Shown here one piece after another: positions 46,901 to 59,800 of a stretch of 64,000 nt of DNA (position 1 is its first letter; every line of letters starts with the position of its first letter). The position numbers were made by a program, and so were the translations under genes. The notes beneath the pieces were generated by a model, which worked only from the letters and a program-made list of their open reading frames with translations, was not told the origin of the DNA and did not search any database. The DNA is from Arenicola marina (Eukaryota; Annelida; Polychaeta; Arenicolidae): NCBI GenBank assembly GCA_964019135.1, contig OZ025257.1, forward strand, positions 21,932,352-21,996,351. Reading direction: 5' to 3'.

Positions 46901-49900
46901 GTTGATGTTTGACTGTATGGTTGATATCTATGGTTCAATTTTTGCATGTTATGATGCATGAACCTAGATAGCTTATCTGGAGGCATCCCTTAATCAAATG
47001 ACTCATTCTGTTTTAGTCTTTTCTGCGTGGCAGAGCAGAAGTTGTAGAACACAGGGACCCCTATATTGCACAGAGGTAGATCCAGGAATTTGGAAAGGGG
47101 GGGTGGGGGGTGTCTATTGAAACTTCAGACTGGGAGGGGGCTCAGATGGCCTGAATTTTGAATTGAAAAACTGCATTCTTCCTAAAAAATAATGGGGGGC
47201 TCAGACCCCCTGGATCCACCCCTTTTAGATCTATGTCTAAAGAACTGGTTGAGTGAAAATCACCTGACTGAAAAAGTCCCCTGACCCCCTCCTGCCCCCC
47301 CTCGATCTTCTGCCCTTGCTACATGTATTCATTATCAAAGGGTACAGTGCTAAATTTGAAGATTATACTGAGAGAATTTCAGCATCTGTAATGCTTAATT
47401 CAGTTTTAAAGATAAATTGCACAGAAACTACTTGAAACTAAACCTGTAATATTATCTCTCTTTTTTTTCCCCCATTTGAAACTAATACAAATTACCCGGT
47501 ATGCATGCATTATAATAATTTGTCGTTATATTATAACAGTTAACTCAAAAAATGTATCCTCTGCAGTTTAAATGTAACATAGCGATCAAGTAGATCAAAA
47601 GTAGTTCTCCATGTCATTAAAAATTTGTGATTTTTGTCTAAAACCTCCTGACCAGATTGCAAAAGGCGTTTGTTGCATGGGTAAACAGTACCTGAGTGCC
47701 AGCCAAAATTTAAAAAGAAATGTTAGTACCCTGTACTGGGCTATCCTAAAATAGCCAGTTCACATGTCAATCCAGTTACACTGTTACAGGTAGAAGATCT
47801 TTAGGTTCACCCCTGTCATTCGGTCCTGCTATTAAATTCAGATCCTGCTATATTATGTTATGTAGGAAAGAGACTTTTATGAATGAAAGTACAAGAGAAA
47901 ATCCGGAGCTCTATATTATACAGATAATCAGAAATCATTGATGCTTTTGTCCATATAAGAAACTTTCAGTACAAAGCAGTATCAACATAAGTGTAATAAC
48001 CTTTTGTCTTTATTAAAGTGTTTCTTTGGAATGTAATGTTATGATGAGTCCTGATAAGTCATGATACACTGAATCTCTCAATATCAAGATGGGAGTTAAT
48101 ATGTGACTCCTTGCATTTTCAAATTCAGATGATGATGCAGGAGGAGTATTTGAAGACTATGACACAGAACCATGTGAACCCTGTGAAGACGATGCTGGCC
48201 TCAGCAATCTACAGAGACTTGAGAAATACAGTCAAGATGAAAATATGTACACAAGGTAATACAAATACTAGTATTTGTGTGAAATGTAACCTACCTGCTC
48301 TCAAGTCTCCTTGTATATGGATGAATCATAATCTGTTAACCTATGGATGCATATTGATGTTGAATGTATTTCATCCTGTTTTCTCTAAAATATACATAGG
48401 GATCCTTCAGGGCATAAGGCAAGACATATATATTTTACTGATGATCTGAGAACCTGCAGCTATTAATACACCCTGTTGACTGCCAGAATAGTACATTACA
48501 CTGAGATGCCTAGTGGTTGTACAGGATACTTGAACTTAGTCAATACATTTGAAATTGATTTATAGCTAATTATACTTTGTTTCCAAATTGGGCCACTGAA
48601 GTCAACACCATTTATGAGCCAAAAGAAATATAATGCTCATAAATGAAATTTTACCTGTATTTTGGCATATGCTGTTGTATAGGTCTGTGTGGTTATACAT
48701 GTATGTGTTTTGAACTGCTCATTTCACCTTGAGCATTTATTGAGTCAGTAGTAGATGCCTGGCTTTTATATTGCTGTGGGATTTGTGGTTGCAATGACCA
48801 TGTACAAGAGTGCTCGCAGAACCTTCATGTAGCATGCTTGTGGTTCACAGAGTTCTAGATCAACAGCGCTGGTTTTCATCTTCGGAATGTCGCATTGAGT
48901 CAAGATTTGCATATTCATTTTATAATAATGTGACTTCTGTGTGTGAAAACGTGGTGAGAACCCAATCTATCCTTCCATCCGTTATTGTCCTGTATGGAAA
49001 TGGAAAACTCGTGAAACTGGACAGTTCTGTTATTGATATAGATTATGAGCTGAAGAAAATTAGTGGAACGGCGGGTGAGGAGAGATACATGTCAGCAAAA
49101 CATTTCTTATTGACGAAGTTATTGGATAATGGTGGAGACTCCCCTTTGGCCCAGGCTAAGAATGGCACTGCCGAGTGGGACAATAGGTTATGACGGGGCC
49201 CTGGCCTTGTGTGAGTGGTGATTCACAGTGGGTCACGGGGGTGACTCAGAATGGTGCCGCGGCTATGAGCTGTGTGAAAAAACGGGTCTCGGTTCCGTTG
49301 TACGTTGAACCCGGAAGCAGCGAGCTGCTTCGCGCCTGTCGAAGCGTCAATCTGTGGCCTTGAGAGAAACCAGAGTGAGTGATGTATATAGCGAGAGGCT
49401 TCCGTTTCCACTTTATCGGTTTTGGTGCTAGAGTCTGCCCACGAATACCGGCCGCAAATAATCACTATACCCCCAATGTTGTTAGAAAGCCGCCCGTCCT
49501 AGTCCTCCTGCTCACGGCCACCGGCGACCCTCGTACACGCCCCCACCCCTAGCCCAAGGCGTGCTCGTGTTGCCGAATGCAAGGCTGCCCGCCGCCTCTC
49601 GTTGGGGAAATCGAGAAGTTAGTACCGCTGAGCCAGCTAACCACAGCGTACGGCTTACGACAGACGTTCGGTCCGCGGGCGCCAAACCAGCGAGAGACCA
49701 CAAGGCCTTGAGGGTGCCCCCCCTCCCCCCGCCACCCCGCCCGCCCGCCGCTCGCTCACCGCTCGCTCACCTCACCTCACCTCCACTCACCGTGCAGTCC
49801 GCACGCAGTCAGTGCCAGTCATGTGTCACCTTCAGGCTCCCTTCTCTCTATTTTTCGAGAAAAAAACACCCCCCCCCCCCCCATACTTCCGCCGTGACTG

Positions 49901-52900
49901 TCCCGCCAAGCGACCCCGCCTCCTCCGGCCTCTCCATCGCTCCAATTAATCCACGGTGATCACGCCCCTGCGGAGCCCCCCCCGTCGTTGTTCTATGCTT
50001 GTCCCCTCTTGCCGAGTCCTCCCAGCAGGTCAGGACCTTGGATTAGTAACTCACCCCGTCACAACGCTTTCGGCGTTTGCTTGCTACACCTGTTCTATTT
50101 TAAGAAGGTTTTCTCGGGGCAGCACTGACATGCGTTACCAATATATTCATTCTCTCGGTCTGTGCTTATGTTTATAATCCCCATTGTCCAGCTATTGTTC
50201 ATTAGATGATCAGGCGTATAAGTATGAGGCGGCGTGTAAAATAACCGAGAAATAGCCACCTTTGGAGGGTGTCCGACACTATATAAAGGGATAAACCAAT
50301 GCCGTAACCATTAAGCTATGGGGCACCAGTTCCGTCGCTTGATTGACCAATGTCTTGTGGTGTCAGCCGCACGGGAAGATCCATGTGTTCACGGGGTGAG
50401 AGTTGTTAAACGTTCACCGAGGGACTACACGGTGGCAGATATTTGTAATGGTGTGACTGACAGCCTTGGATATTGAAAGTTATGAGACTTGCTTGGATCA
50501 GAAGCTGTGTGTCAGATGGCCAGCGTCAAAATCAGGTAAATATAATAACCACTGAGGTTGAGTCACGCCTTCATTAAACACTAATTGTCTGCAGAGTGGG
50601 TTCTCATTACATTATTAGTCACGATGTCCTCATGTGTTGGGAAGGCTGTTCTGCAGATCAACAGGCTGTGGGTACGAATTTTGCATCCAGGGCAACGTCA
50701 GTTTATTATCCCAGGAGGTTTCTTGTCCCAATTTAGCCCCTTGCGTGCACGCAAATGGCATAAAACATAGCATTCCATTTCTAAGAATGTCTGCTCAACC
50801 TGCACCGTGAGCTGTTGTAGGGGTAGATCTATACCACTGGAGGTTTACGACTATGTAAGCTGTTGTTTCGTACCACTGGTGTATTACGTCAGGACGTAAG
50901 TGCCTGGTGTGTGTCACTAGCATGTCGGGAAACTAATGTCTATAATCCCAGGCCGAACTGGGACAACAACGCCACAACATGGGGGGGGGGGGAAAGGGCT
51001 AATGAATTGCGACGGAAGCGACCGATGTGCTCGGTCTCGGAGGAACAGGGCGGGTTGGATGGGGGCGGCGTCTTGTAAATAACGTTGCTTGGTAACGTAT
51101 TGTCCAAACATTGCTTTCATTGGTCCCCTGAGACTCAGCGATGACGTGCAATGTGTCACTAGGAGACGAGGCGTTATTCATAGCGCTGTGGATCAGGTTG
51201 TGTGCGTGTGGCTTTGGGGGGGAGGGGGGGGGGGGGGGGAGGGGGCAGGGAACGGGGCGCAGAGGGTGGAGGATCCACGGCGTCAGCATTGTTTGACCCC
51301 GCGGCAGACGGGCAGTGAGTCGCTGTGGTGCCGGCCGTGGCCACTCAGCGTTGGGATAGATAGATTGTGGCTGGCCGTGGGTCGGCCTGCCTGCCTTGCC
51401 TGCCTGACAGTTGCTTCTGTCCTCTGATGTGTAAGCCTAAAAAGTCAAGCCGTGTATGGCGCATTCCCCTGCTGTTATTAGCCGTCTGGGTTATATCATC
51501 GAGTTGCAGGCTCGGATCTAAGATTGCTGAATGCGTTGGGCTGGAGTTCGGTGGGAGGGGGGGGGGGTGAAACAGGGAGTGGGGGCAGGTTGATGGGGTG
51601 AATTGACTTTACTGCCAACGTAGCGTTGATACATGGTTCCATCAAGCCAATAAAAAATGTGACGACGGCTGCTGACATGTACCCTGCTACCCGTCCACTT
51701 TTAAATTTTTTGTTCCGTGCTCCTTCGCCGTCCGTATGCAAGTCTCCCGCGTGCTGGGTCCACCACTGAGTCAGCAGGTTTTGTAGTAATATTTCGCCAT
51801 AGGAGGCTGGATGTTATGTATGTCCCAACACTGAGTCCCAACGAGCGAGGATTTGTTCAATATGTGTTCCCCCCCCCCCCCCTTCCCCCCAAATGCTATA
51901 TGTCAAAGTTCTTTTCCCCTGGAATGAAACTACATTCGCTGGGCGCCTCCCATGTGCGAGTAGATATAGAGAGGGGAGGACTGATCGGGGGCAGGGACAA
52001 ATCCACACCTCCCCTACCCACCGCCCGTAACAATGGGGAGTCACTCCCGCAGAGAGATTTCGTTCAATATTGACACATTCGCGGTTAAAACTGGCCGTGG
52101 ATGATAATAATAAAGGAATATTGCAGCTAAGTCAGCATGGAAAGGGGTGATTTTTTTTCTTCAAAATGGCACTTTTTACCCAGGTGTAAACATAGTCGGA
52201 GTGCATTAAAATGGACCAGCGTTGATCCTCGCCTGGTCTGAGCTGAGAGGGAAAACTCCGCCCTGGGGGGATTTTCTGATATTTTACGGACTGCCGCAGG
52301 GTCTGTTGTAACACGTGTCGTCAGGTCCGGGGCATGCGCGGTGTGCTTACATCGCTGTCAGGCCCGGGAGATTCACACTATGCTTACATCGCTGTCAGGG
52401 CCGGGAGGATCACACTATGCTTACATCGCTGTCAGGGCCGGGAGAATCACACTATGCTTACATCGCTGTCAGGGCCGGGAGATTCACACTATGCTTACAT
52501 CGCTGTCAGGGCCGGGAGAATCACACTATGCTTACATCGCTGTCAGGGCCGGGAGATTCACACTATGCTTACATCGCTGTCAAGGCCGGGAGAATCACAC
52601 TATGCTTACATCGCTGTCAGGGTTAGGAAAATCATGCTATGCTTACATCGCTGTCAGGGCCGGGGCATGCGCGGTGTGCTTACATCGCTGTCAAGGGCGG
52701 GACATGCACATTATGCTTACAACGCTGTCAGGGCCGGGACAAGCACAGTATATTTGGCTTACAACGCTGTCTGGGCCGGGACAAGCACAGTATATTTGGC
52801 TTACAACGCTGTCTGGGCCGGGACAAGAACAGTATACTTACCCCTCTGTCAGGACCGGGACAAGCACAGTATACTTACCCCTCTGTCAGGACCGGGCGTG

Positions 52901-55900
52901 CACAGTATGCTTTGCTTACAACGCTGTCTGGACCGGGACAAGCACAGTATGCTTACCCCTCTGTCAGGGCCCGGGACAAGCACAGTATACTTACCCCTCT
53001 GTCAGGGCCGGGACAAGCACAGTATATTTACCCCTCTGTCAGGGCCGGGACAAGCACAGTATGCTTACCCCTCTGTCTGGGCCGGGACAAGCACCGTATA
53101 CTTACCCCTCTGTCAGGACCGGGACAAGCACAGTATACTTACCCCTCTGTCAGGACCGGGCATGCACAGTATGCTTTGCTTACAACGCTGTCTGGACCGG
53201 GACAAGCACAGTATGCTTACCCCACTGTCAGGGCCCGGGACAAGCACAGTATACTTACCCCTCTGTCAGGGCCGGGACAAGCACAGTGTACTTACCCCTC
53301 TGTCAGGTCCGGGACAAGCACACTATACTTAGCCCTCTGTCAGGGCCGGGACAAGCACAGTATACTTACCCCTCTGTCAGGGCCGGGACAAGCACAGTAT
53401 ACTTGGCTTACAACGCTGTCTGGGCCGGGACAAGCACATTATATACTTACCCTTTGTCAGGGCCGGGACAAGCACAGTATACTTACCCCATCCGTCAGGG
53501 CCGGGACAAGCACAGTATACTTGGCTTACAACGCTGTCTGGGCCGGGACAAGCACAGTATACTGTCAGGACTGGGCGTGCACAGTATGCTTTGCTTACAA
53601 CGCTGTCTGGGCCGGGACAAGCACAGTATGCTTACCCCTCTGTCAGGGCCCGGGACAAGCACAGTATACTTACCCCTCTGTCAGGGCCGGGACAAGCACA
53701 GTATACTTACCCCTCTGTCAGGGCCGGGACAAGCACAGTATGCTTACCCCTCTGTCTGGGCCGGGACAAGCACCGTATACTTACCCCTCTGTCAGGGCCG
53801 GGACAAGCACAGTATATTTACCCCTCTGTCAGGGCCAGGACAGGCACAGTATACTTACCCCTCTGTCAGGGCCGGGACAAGCACAGTATACTTACCCCTC
53901 TTGTCAGGGCCGGGACAAGCACAATATACTTACCCCTCTGTCAGGGCCGGGACAAGCACAGTGTACTTACCCCTCTGTCAGGTCCGGGACAAGCACAGTA
54001 TAGTTAGCCCTCTGTCAGGGCCGGGACAAGCACAGTATACTTACCCCTCTGTCAGGGCCGGGACAAGCACAGTATACTTACCCCTCTGTCAGGGCCGGGA
54101 CAAGCACAGTATACTTACCCCTCTGTCAGGGCCGGGACAAGCACAGTATACTTACCCCTCTGTCAGGACCGGGACAAGCACAGTATACTTGGCTTACAAC
54201 GCTGTCTGGGCCGGGACAAGCACAGTATACTTACCCCTCTGTCAGGGCCGGGACAAGCACAGTATACTTACCCCTCTGTCAGGGTCGGGACAAGCACAGT
54301 ATACTTACCCCTCTGTCAGGGCCGGGACAAGCACGGCGGTATGCGGTATCAAAGCCTAGCTTAATCGGTAATGAGCTATCTCGAGCTTTAGATTACGGTG
54401 ATACTATTTGTTTACAAATTGATGCTGGAACAACTTGTATCCCTGACTGTAATGTCGGACTGCCTTTGCTTGCGGTAGCCAGGAATTGGTCGACCCAGGG
54501 GTGCGCCCCCCCCCCCCCTTCCCCACCTTTCTGCACTAATCTCTGAAGTCTGAAGCCTGCTATCCCTCTGATCCATGGTAACAGCGCAGACGTGGGGCCA
54601 GCAGCTCAGATTGACCGGCCAGATATCGCTGAGCGGGGCAGTCCGTCCTGCAAGTACCACTACGCGCTCTGGCATCATCTCTACCTCCCTCCTGCCCTCC
54701 CCCTCGCCAGGCCGCCCTCCCCTTCGCCAGCCCGCCCTCCCTCCCTCAAGCCCCCCTCCCTCCAGCCCTCCCTCCCTCCAGCCCTCCCTCCCAATCTCCA
54801 GCCCTCCCTCCCTCTCTCCAGCCCTCCCTCCCTCCAGCCCTCCTTCTCTCCAGCTCTCCTTCTCTCCAGCCCTCCCTAGCTCTCCGTCCCTCCCTTCAGC
54901 CATCCCTCACTCCAGCCTCCGTAGCTCTCGCCTTCTCTCCCTCCCTTGCTCCAGCCTTCCCTCCCTTTCTTCCTCCACCCAGCCCTCCCTCCCTCCAGCC
55001 CTCCCTCCCTCTCTCTAGCCCTCCCTTACTCTATCCGTCCCTCCCTCCAGCCTCCCTAGCTCTCGCCTTCTCTCCCTCCCTTCCTTCAGCCTTCTCTCCC
55101 TTTCTTTCTTCCAGCCCTCCCTCCCTCTCTCCGTTCCTGACCTAAACGGTTATATTCCCACATGACCCCCTCACAAAGACTCCTTATATCTTCTTCCTCC
55201 CTCTCTCCCTGGTGTGGAGAGATCCCCCCGCAGCTGTTTATTTACGCTAGGCTGGTGGTAGTATCTGGCGGCCGCCACGACAGCCTCCCGCCGCCTTCCT
55301 GTCGCCTGCTCCACTTCCCACCGCCACACTCAACCTGCACGGACACCGCCGACATGGTGGGTGGGGTGTGTGAGGGGCAGGGGCGGGTGCGTGATTGTCC
55401 TACTACCGACAAGGCCTATATATATATATATATTCATATATCATCGCCAGTCCTTCACTCAGGCATCCGTCTGCATCCTTACACACCAGGGATCAGATCA
55501 GATCAGGCCCGTCTTCCATGTTAGACAGCCCACGATATGTGGATTGTGCCAGTGAATTGTAGGCACGAGAAAGTCATACGTTGGCTATAGCATCTTGAGC
55601 CACCCCGCTTCAGACTTAGTTTTGTAACCGCTGGTTACTGAGTGGCGTGTTCTTTCTCAGTGGGATCCCTTCATATCGGAGGGCTGGTTATGGTTAACGT
55701 CTTGTGGGACAATTGAGGTTATAAATGGGTGATGAATTGCTCGCTGGTCAGTGCTGAAAATGGGCAGCGCTTTCTGAACTAGGCAAGGGGACATCCCTCG
55801 GGTTGCGGTTAGCGCATCGATCGCAGATCAATAGATAACGTTTTTTTCCCCACATTTCTTCCATTCATCATTCATGCCTTGGCCCAGTTTAGACCTTGTG

Positions 55901-56811
55901 TTCACAAACTCGCCCTAAAACACTAATTCATTTGAACATACTTTTATTTTCCCGAAAGTGGTCTTGTTTCGGTTTGAGATTCTTCGCGTGCGCAAAGTTG
56001 ACATAAGACCCCAACATTTATTTTTAAGACTTGCACGAGGTGGCAGTCGTGGCAATGGCTAACAGTGCAGCAGAATCACAAGCTATATATATATATAGTG
56101 AAAAAAGGTTGGAAAAACACACTGGTTGTCCCTCGATTGCTATTGATAATGAGTGTCTTTGTGACCTGCCATCTGCCACGCCCTCCCCGCCCTCCACGCC
56201 CTCCCCGCCCTTATCCCAGCCTTCGCCGCCATTCTTACTCCCCCCCCCCCCCACCCACCCACCGCGCGCCTCCCGCGTATGATAGAAGTGTAAGTGCTGC
56301 CACTGGTGTACGATTATAAGTAATGCTGCTGTGGCAATCGTGTCTTGGATGAAACCATCGTCGGACAATGTTCGCGAGTAATCCACATCAGCCACCAGCT
56401 TTCGTCCCGTATCTTTTTTTCGGCTGTGGTCCCGCAATTAAATTCCGCTCTAGTGCACTCGTCTTCGCTCCCATTGTGGTTGTAATATAATTACAGTGTT
56501 GAGTTGCCGGTGGGGGGGGGGGGGGGGGTGGGGCGGATGAGGCGGCCAGTAAACCGCACTGAGTAACCCACCTACCTTCCTGCCTACGATCCTGGGTCCG
56601 TGTTCTACTACCTACTACCGCTGCATTCTCCATCGGAGGGGCTGAGGCCCCCGGTGGGGGCGAGGGGGAGGGAGAGGGAGATGGTTGTGAAGTGGCGGCC
56701 GGTCTCGAGGAGGCTTGGAGTCGTACAAGGTGCGATGACCCTGCACCCGCTCGAACCGCACCGCCTTCGCTTATAGCTTATAGCCGCCGCGGTGCATGCG
56801 CGAGGTACCCC

Positions 56812-56853
<42 letters not shown>

Positions 56854-59800
56854 CAACCCTTTTTTTGGTGTGTGTCACTGGTCCGTGAAAAACTGTGCTC
56901 GATTTCCTCGGTGCAGTTCTATTGAGTTCTAAATTCTATAGTTTGATGTTGTGGTACAGCGATCCGTGACTTAGCCTGTTCTAGACCGTTGTTTGGTCAA
57001 CCGGTGCCCGTGTTGTTATCCCTGCCCCCCCGCTCCCCGCCCCCCTCCTCCACCCGACAGATTACGACGGCGATGCGGAGTCACAAAGTTCAGGGTTTGA
57101 CCGTTCAGCAGCTGATGATGCGTTTGTGTATTTATTGTACGGCCAAACCTAATGCTGGGTCGTAGTTCCAATCATTCATGGTGCCGCCAAACGACACTGT
57201 CAGTGTCTCAATAAGGTTTTTTCTTGCGCCGTGCGGCCACATATTTGCTTTTGGCGTCATGCTGGGCCAGCATTAATTGCCCCTTTTCACCCCCCCCCTC
57301 CCCGCCACCCCCTCCACCCACCCATCCAGAACCTTTTGTCACTGTAGCAGCATACTCCATATACGAAGTCACAGAGCTTTTTGATGACAGACTTTTTTTT
57401 TTTTCTCCCCCCTTCTGTGTTTATACAGCCATTAGGCTATTTGCAGCCTCGTTGAATATTGTATGAGCGCTGGGTGCGGAGTTACCCCCTTGGGACGCCG
57501 TAGCGTGGTCAGCGTGCCCGCCCCCGCCCCCACCCCCGCCCCCGGCCTCTGATCCACACTCCCTAATATCCACATCGGGCTGGCTCCTGGAATGGGACAA
57601 TCTCCACTCCTCCCGTCCAGCTATTCCACGCACTGTTTTTTGGGGTTGCTAGTATTTATGCGTAATTTGTATCAGTTCATATTGGGTCTCTCCGTTGTAT
57701 CTCGTAGCCGATTTGTACTCTGGATATAAGATATACCCGTGCGTAATATATCTTCCAAATCAATCATTGTCACTGGAGACTCCTGAGTCTACTTTACCCC
57801 ACGTGTGCACGAAACTCCTCTAAAACAGCAATCCTTTCACCCCGCAGCCGTGTAGTAGGATCCAATTCTTGAACGTTGCTTGGCGAGGAAGCCTCTCGAG
57901 CACAGTTTGTATACCCAGACTAAACCGCAGATCAACAGGTCATAGGTTCGCACCCTCGCATCTGGAGCAAGTTTTCTCCGACCCCGTTTCATTGTCCCGA
58001 GATGTCACCCATTATGCGACGGGATGGTGGCTGTAAGCGTTTGATCGCTATCATACCAACCATTAGACACGGGTTCCTAGTGCCGGTGAAGCGTTATCTT
58101 ATATGCTGCGCTCACGTGTTTTCCTGAACATGTTTCGAAAGCAGTTGATGGGAGCTGATGAAGCGATCCCTAACGTAAGCCTAGAAACTCTATGGACGAC
58201 ATGGCTACTAAGAGTGGAAAGGGTTAAAGGGAAATGAAGTGATTAGTGGCCATAGTAGCGAGACCTATGTCCGTGGAAACTGGTGCCGCGCGACGGGTGC
58301 ATGAACCGAACGGAAATGAAGTGATTAGTTTCCATAGTTGCGAGACCTATTTCCATGGAAACTGGTGCCGCGCGTCCGAGATGCTGCTTTGTTGAGATCA
58401 AAGGGTAGAAGGGGAACGACGGAAGAACGTCGACAACAATGCAACTTGAATTGGTCAACTACATTAGCAATGTGCCTGCCCGTAATTTGCGCTTGATTCG
58501 ACGAATTCAGAACTTCCACCAAAGGCATACTCCCAGTTGAGTTCTTCCCATCTGACGGTGTGACCCACACCGTGACCCACACACTTCTCCCTGGTGGCTG
58601 GTGATCTCAGCAGCAAGGTCATGTGGGCAATGGAGCTAAATGGCGTTGTTGTTTTCAGACAGATGGTGGCGCGTGGCCTTCTTGAAACAATCCGGACACT
58701 GGAGTTTGAGGAGGATGCCGACAGATTGCTACAGGCCATGACACGGCTAGCGGACGATCCAGGTAAGACCGTCGGCGGTAACGGGATCTCAGGGTCCGTG
58801 GCTGTGACTGGGGGTGGGGTATCCGGGTAGGTTATAGGACTATTGGCGGTAACGGGATCCCAGGGTCCGTGGCTGTGACTGGGGGTGGGGTATCCAGGTA
58901 GGCTATAGGACTATGGGCGGTAACGGGATCTCAGGGTCCGTGGCTGTGACTGGGGGTGGGGTATCCAGGTAGGGTATAGGACTATGGGCGGTAACGGGAT
59001 CTCAGGGTCCGTGGCTGTGACTGGGGGTGGGGTATCCGGGTAGGTTATAGGACTATTGGCGGTAACGGGATCTCAGGGTCCGTGCCTGTGACTGGGGGTG
59101 GGGTATCCAGGTAGGCTATAGGACTATGGGCGGTAACGCGATCCCAGGATCCGTGGCTGTGACTGGGGATGGGCTATCCAGGTAGGCTATAGGACTATGG
59201 GCGGTAACGGGATCCGTGGCTGTGACTGGGGGTGGGGTATCCAGGTAGGCTATAGGACTATGGGCGGTAACGCGATCCCAGAGTCCGTGGCTGTGACTGG
59301 GGGTGGAGTATCCGGGTAGGCTATAGGACTATGGGCCGTAACGCGATCTCAGGGTCCGTGGCTGTGACTTGGGGTGGAGTATCCGGGTAGGCTATAGGAC
59401 TATGGGCCGTAACGCGATCTCAGGGTCCGTGGCTGTGACTTGGGGTGGAGTATCCGGGTAGGCTATAGGACTATGGGCGGTAACGGGATCCGTGGCTGTG
59501 ACTGGGGGTGGGGTATCCAGGTAGGCTATAGGACTATGGGCGGTAACGCGATCCCAGAGTCCGTGGCTGTGACTGGGGGTGGAGTATCCGGGTAGGCTAT
59601 AGGACTATGGGCGGTAACGCGATCCCAGAGTCCGTGGCTGTGACTGGGGGTGGAGTATCCGGGTAGGCTATAGGACTATGGGCGGTAACGCGATCCCAGA
59701 GTCCGTGGCTGTGACTTGGGGTGGGGTATCCAGGTAGGCTATAGGACTATGGGCCGTAACGCGATCTCAGGGTCCGTGGCTGTGGCTGGGGGTGGGGTTT

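Larger units (their letters stand above)
55136..58230. other. PPP4R1 intron 3, right part
   Basis: No exon is seen. Simple repeats: TA runs near 55418-55434 and 56084-56096, C-rich tract at 56240-56262, G run at about 56511-56528, (CAGC)n at 56812-56850, C-rich tracts near 57025-57053 and 57280-57325, and a (CCCCCG)n-like stretch near 57518-57545. Confidence 0.5.

Noticed and set aside
48810-49193. 127-codon plus-strand open frame in PPP4R1 intron 3
   Set aside because: It does not start with ATG, has no flanking splice sites that fit PPP4R1, and no motif was recognised.
52334-54359. Plus-strand frames up to 672 codons
   Set aside because: The 37-bp unit has no stop in any plus frame, so all three frames are open at once. 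It lies inside PPP4R1 intron 3 with no splice logic.
54412-55018. Glu/Gly/Arg-rich and Pro/Ser-rich frames
   Set aside because: They lie in a polypyrimidine low-complexity tract; the residues simply reflect CCCTCC repeats.
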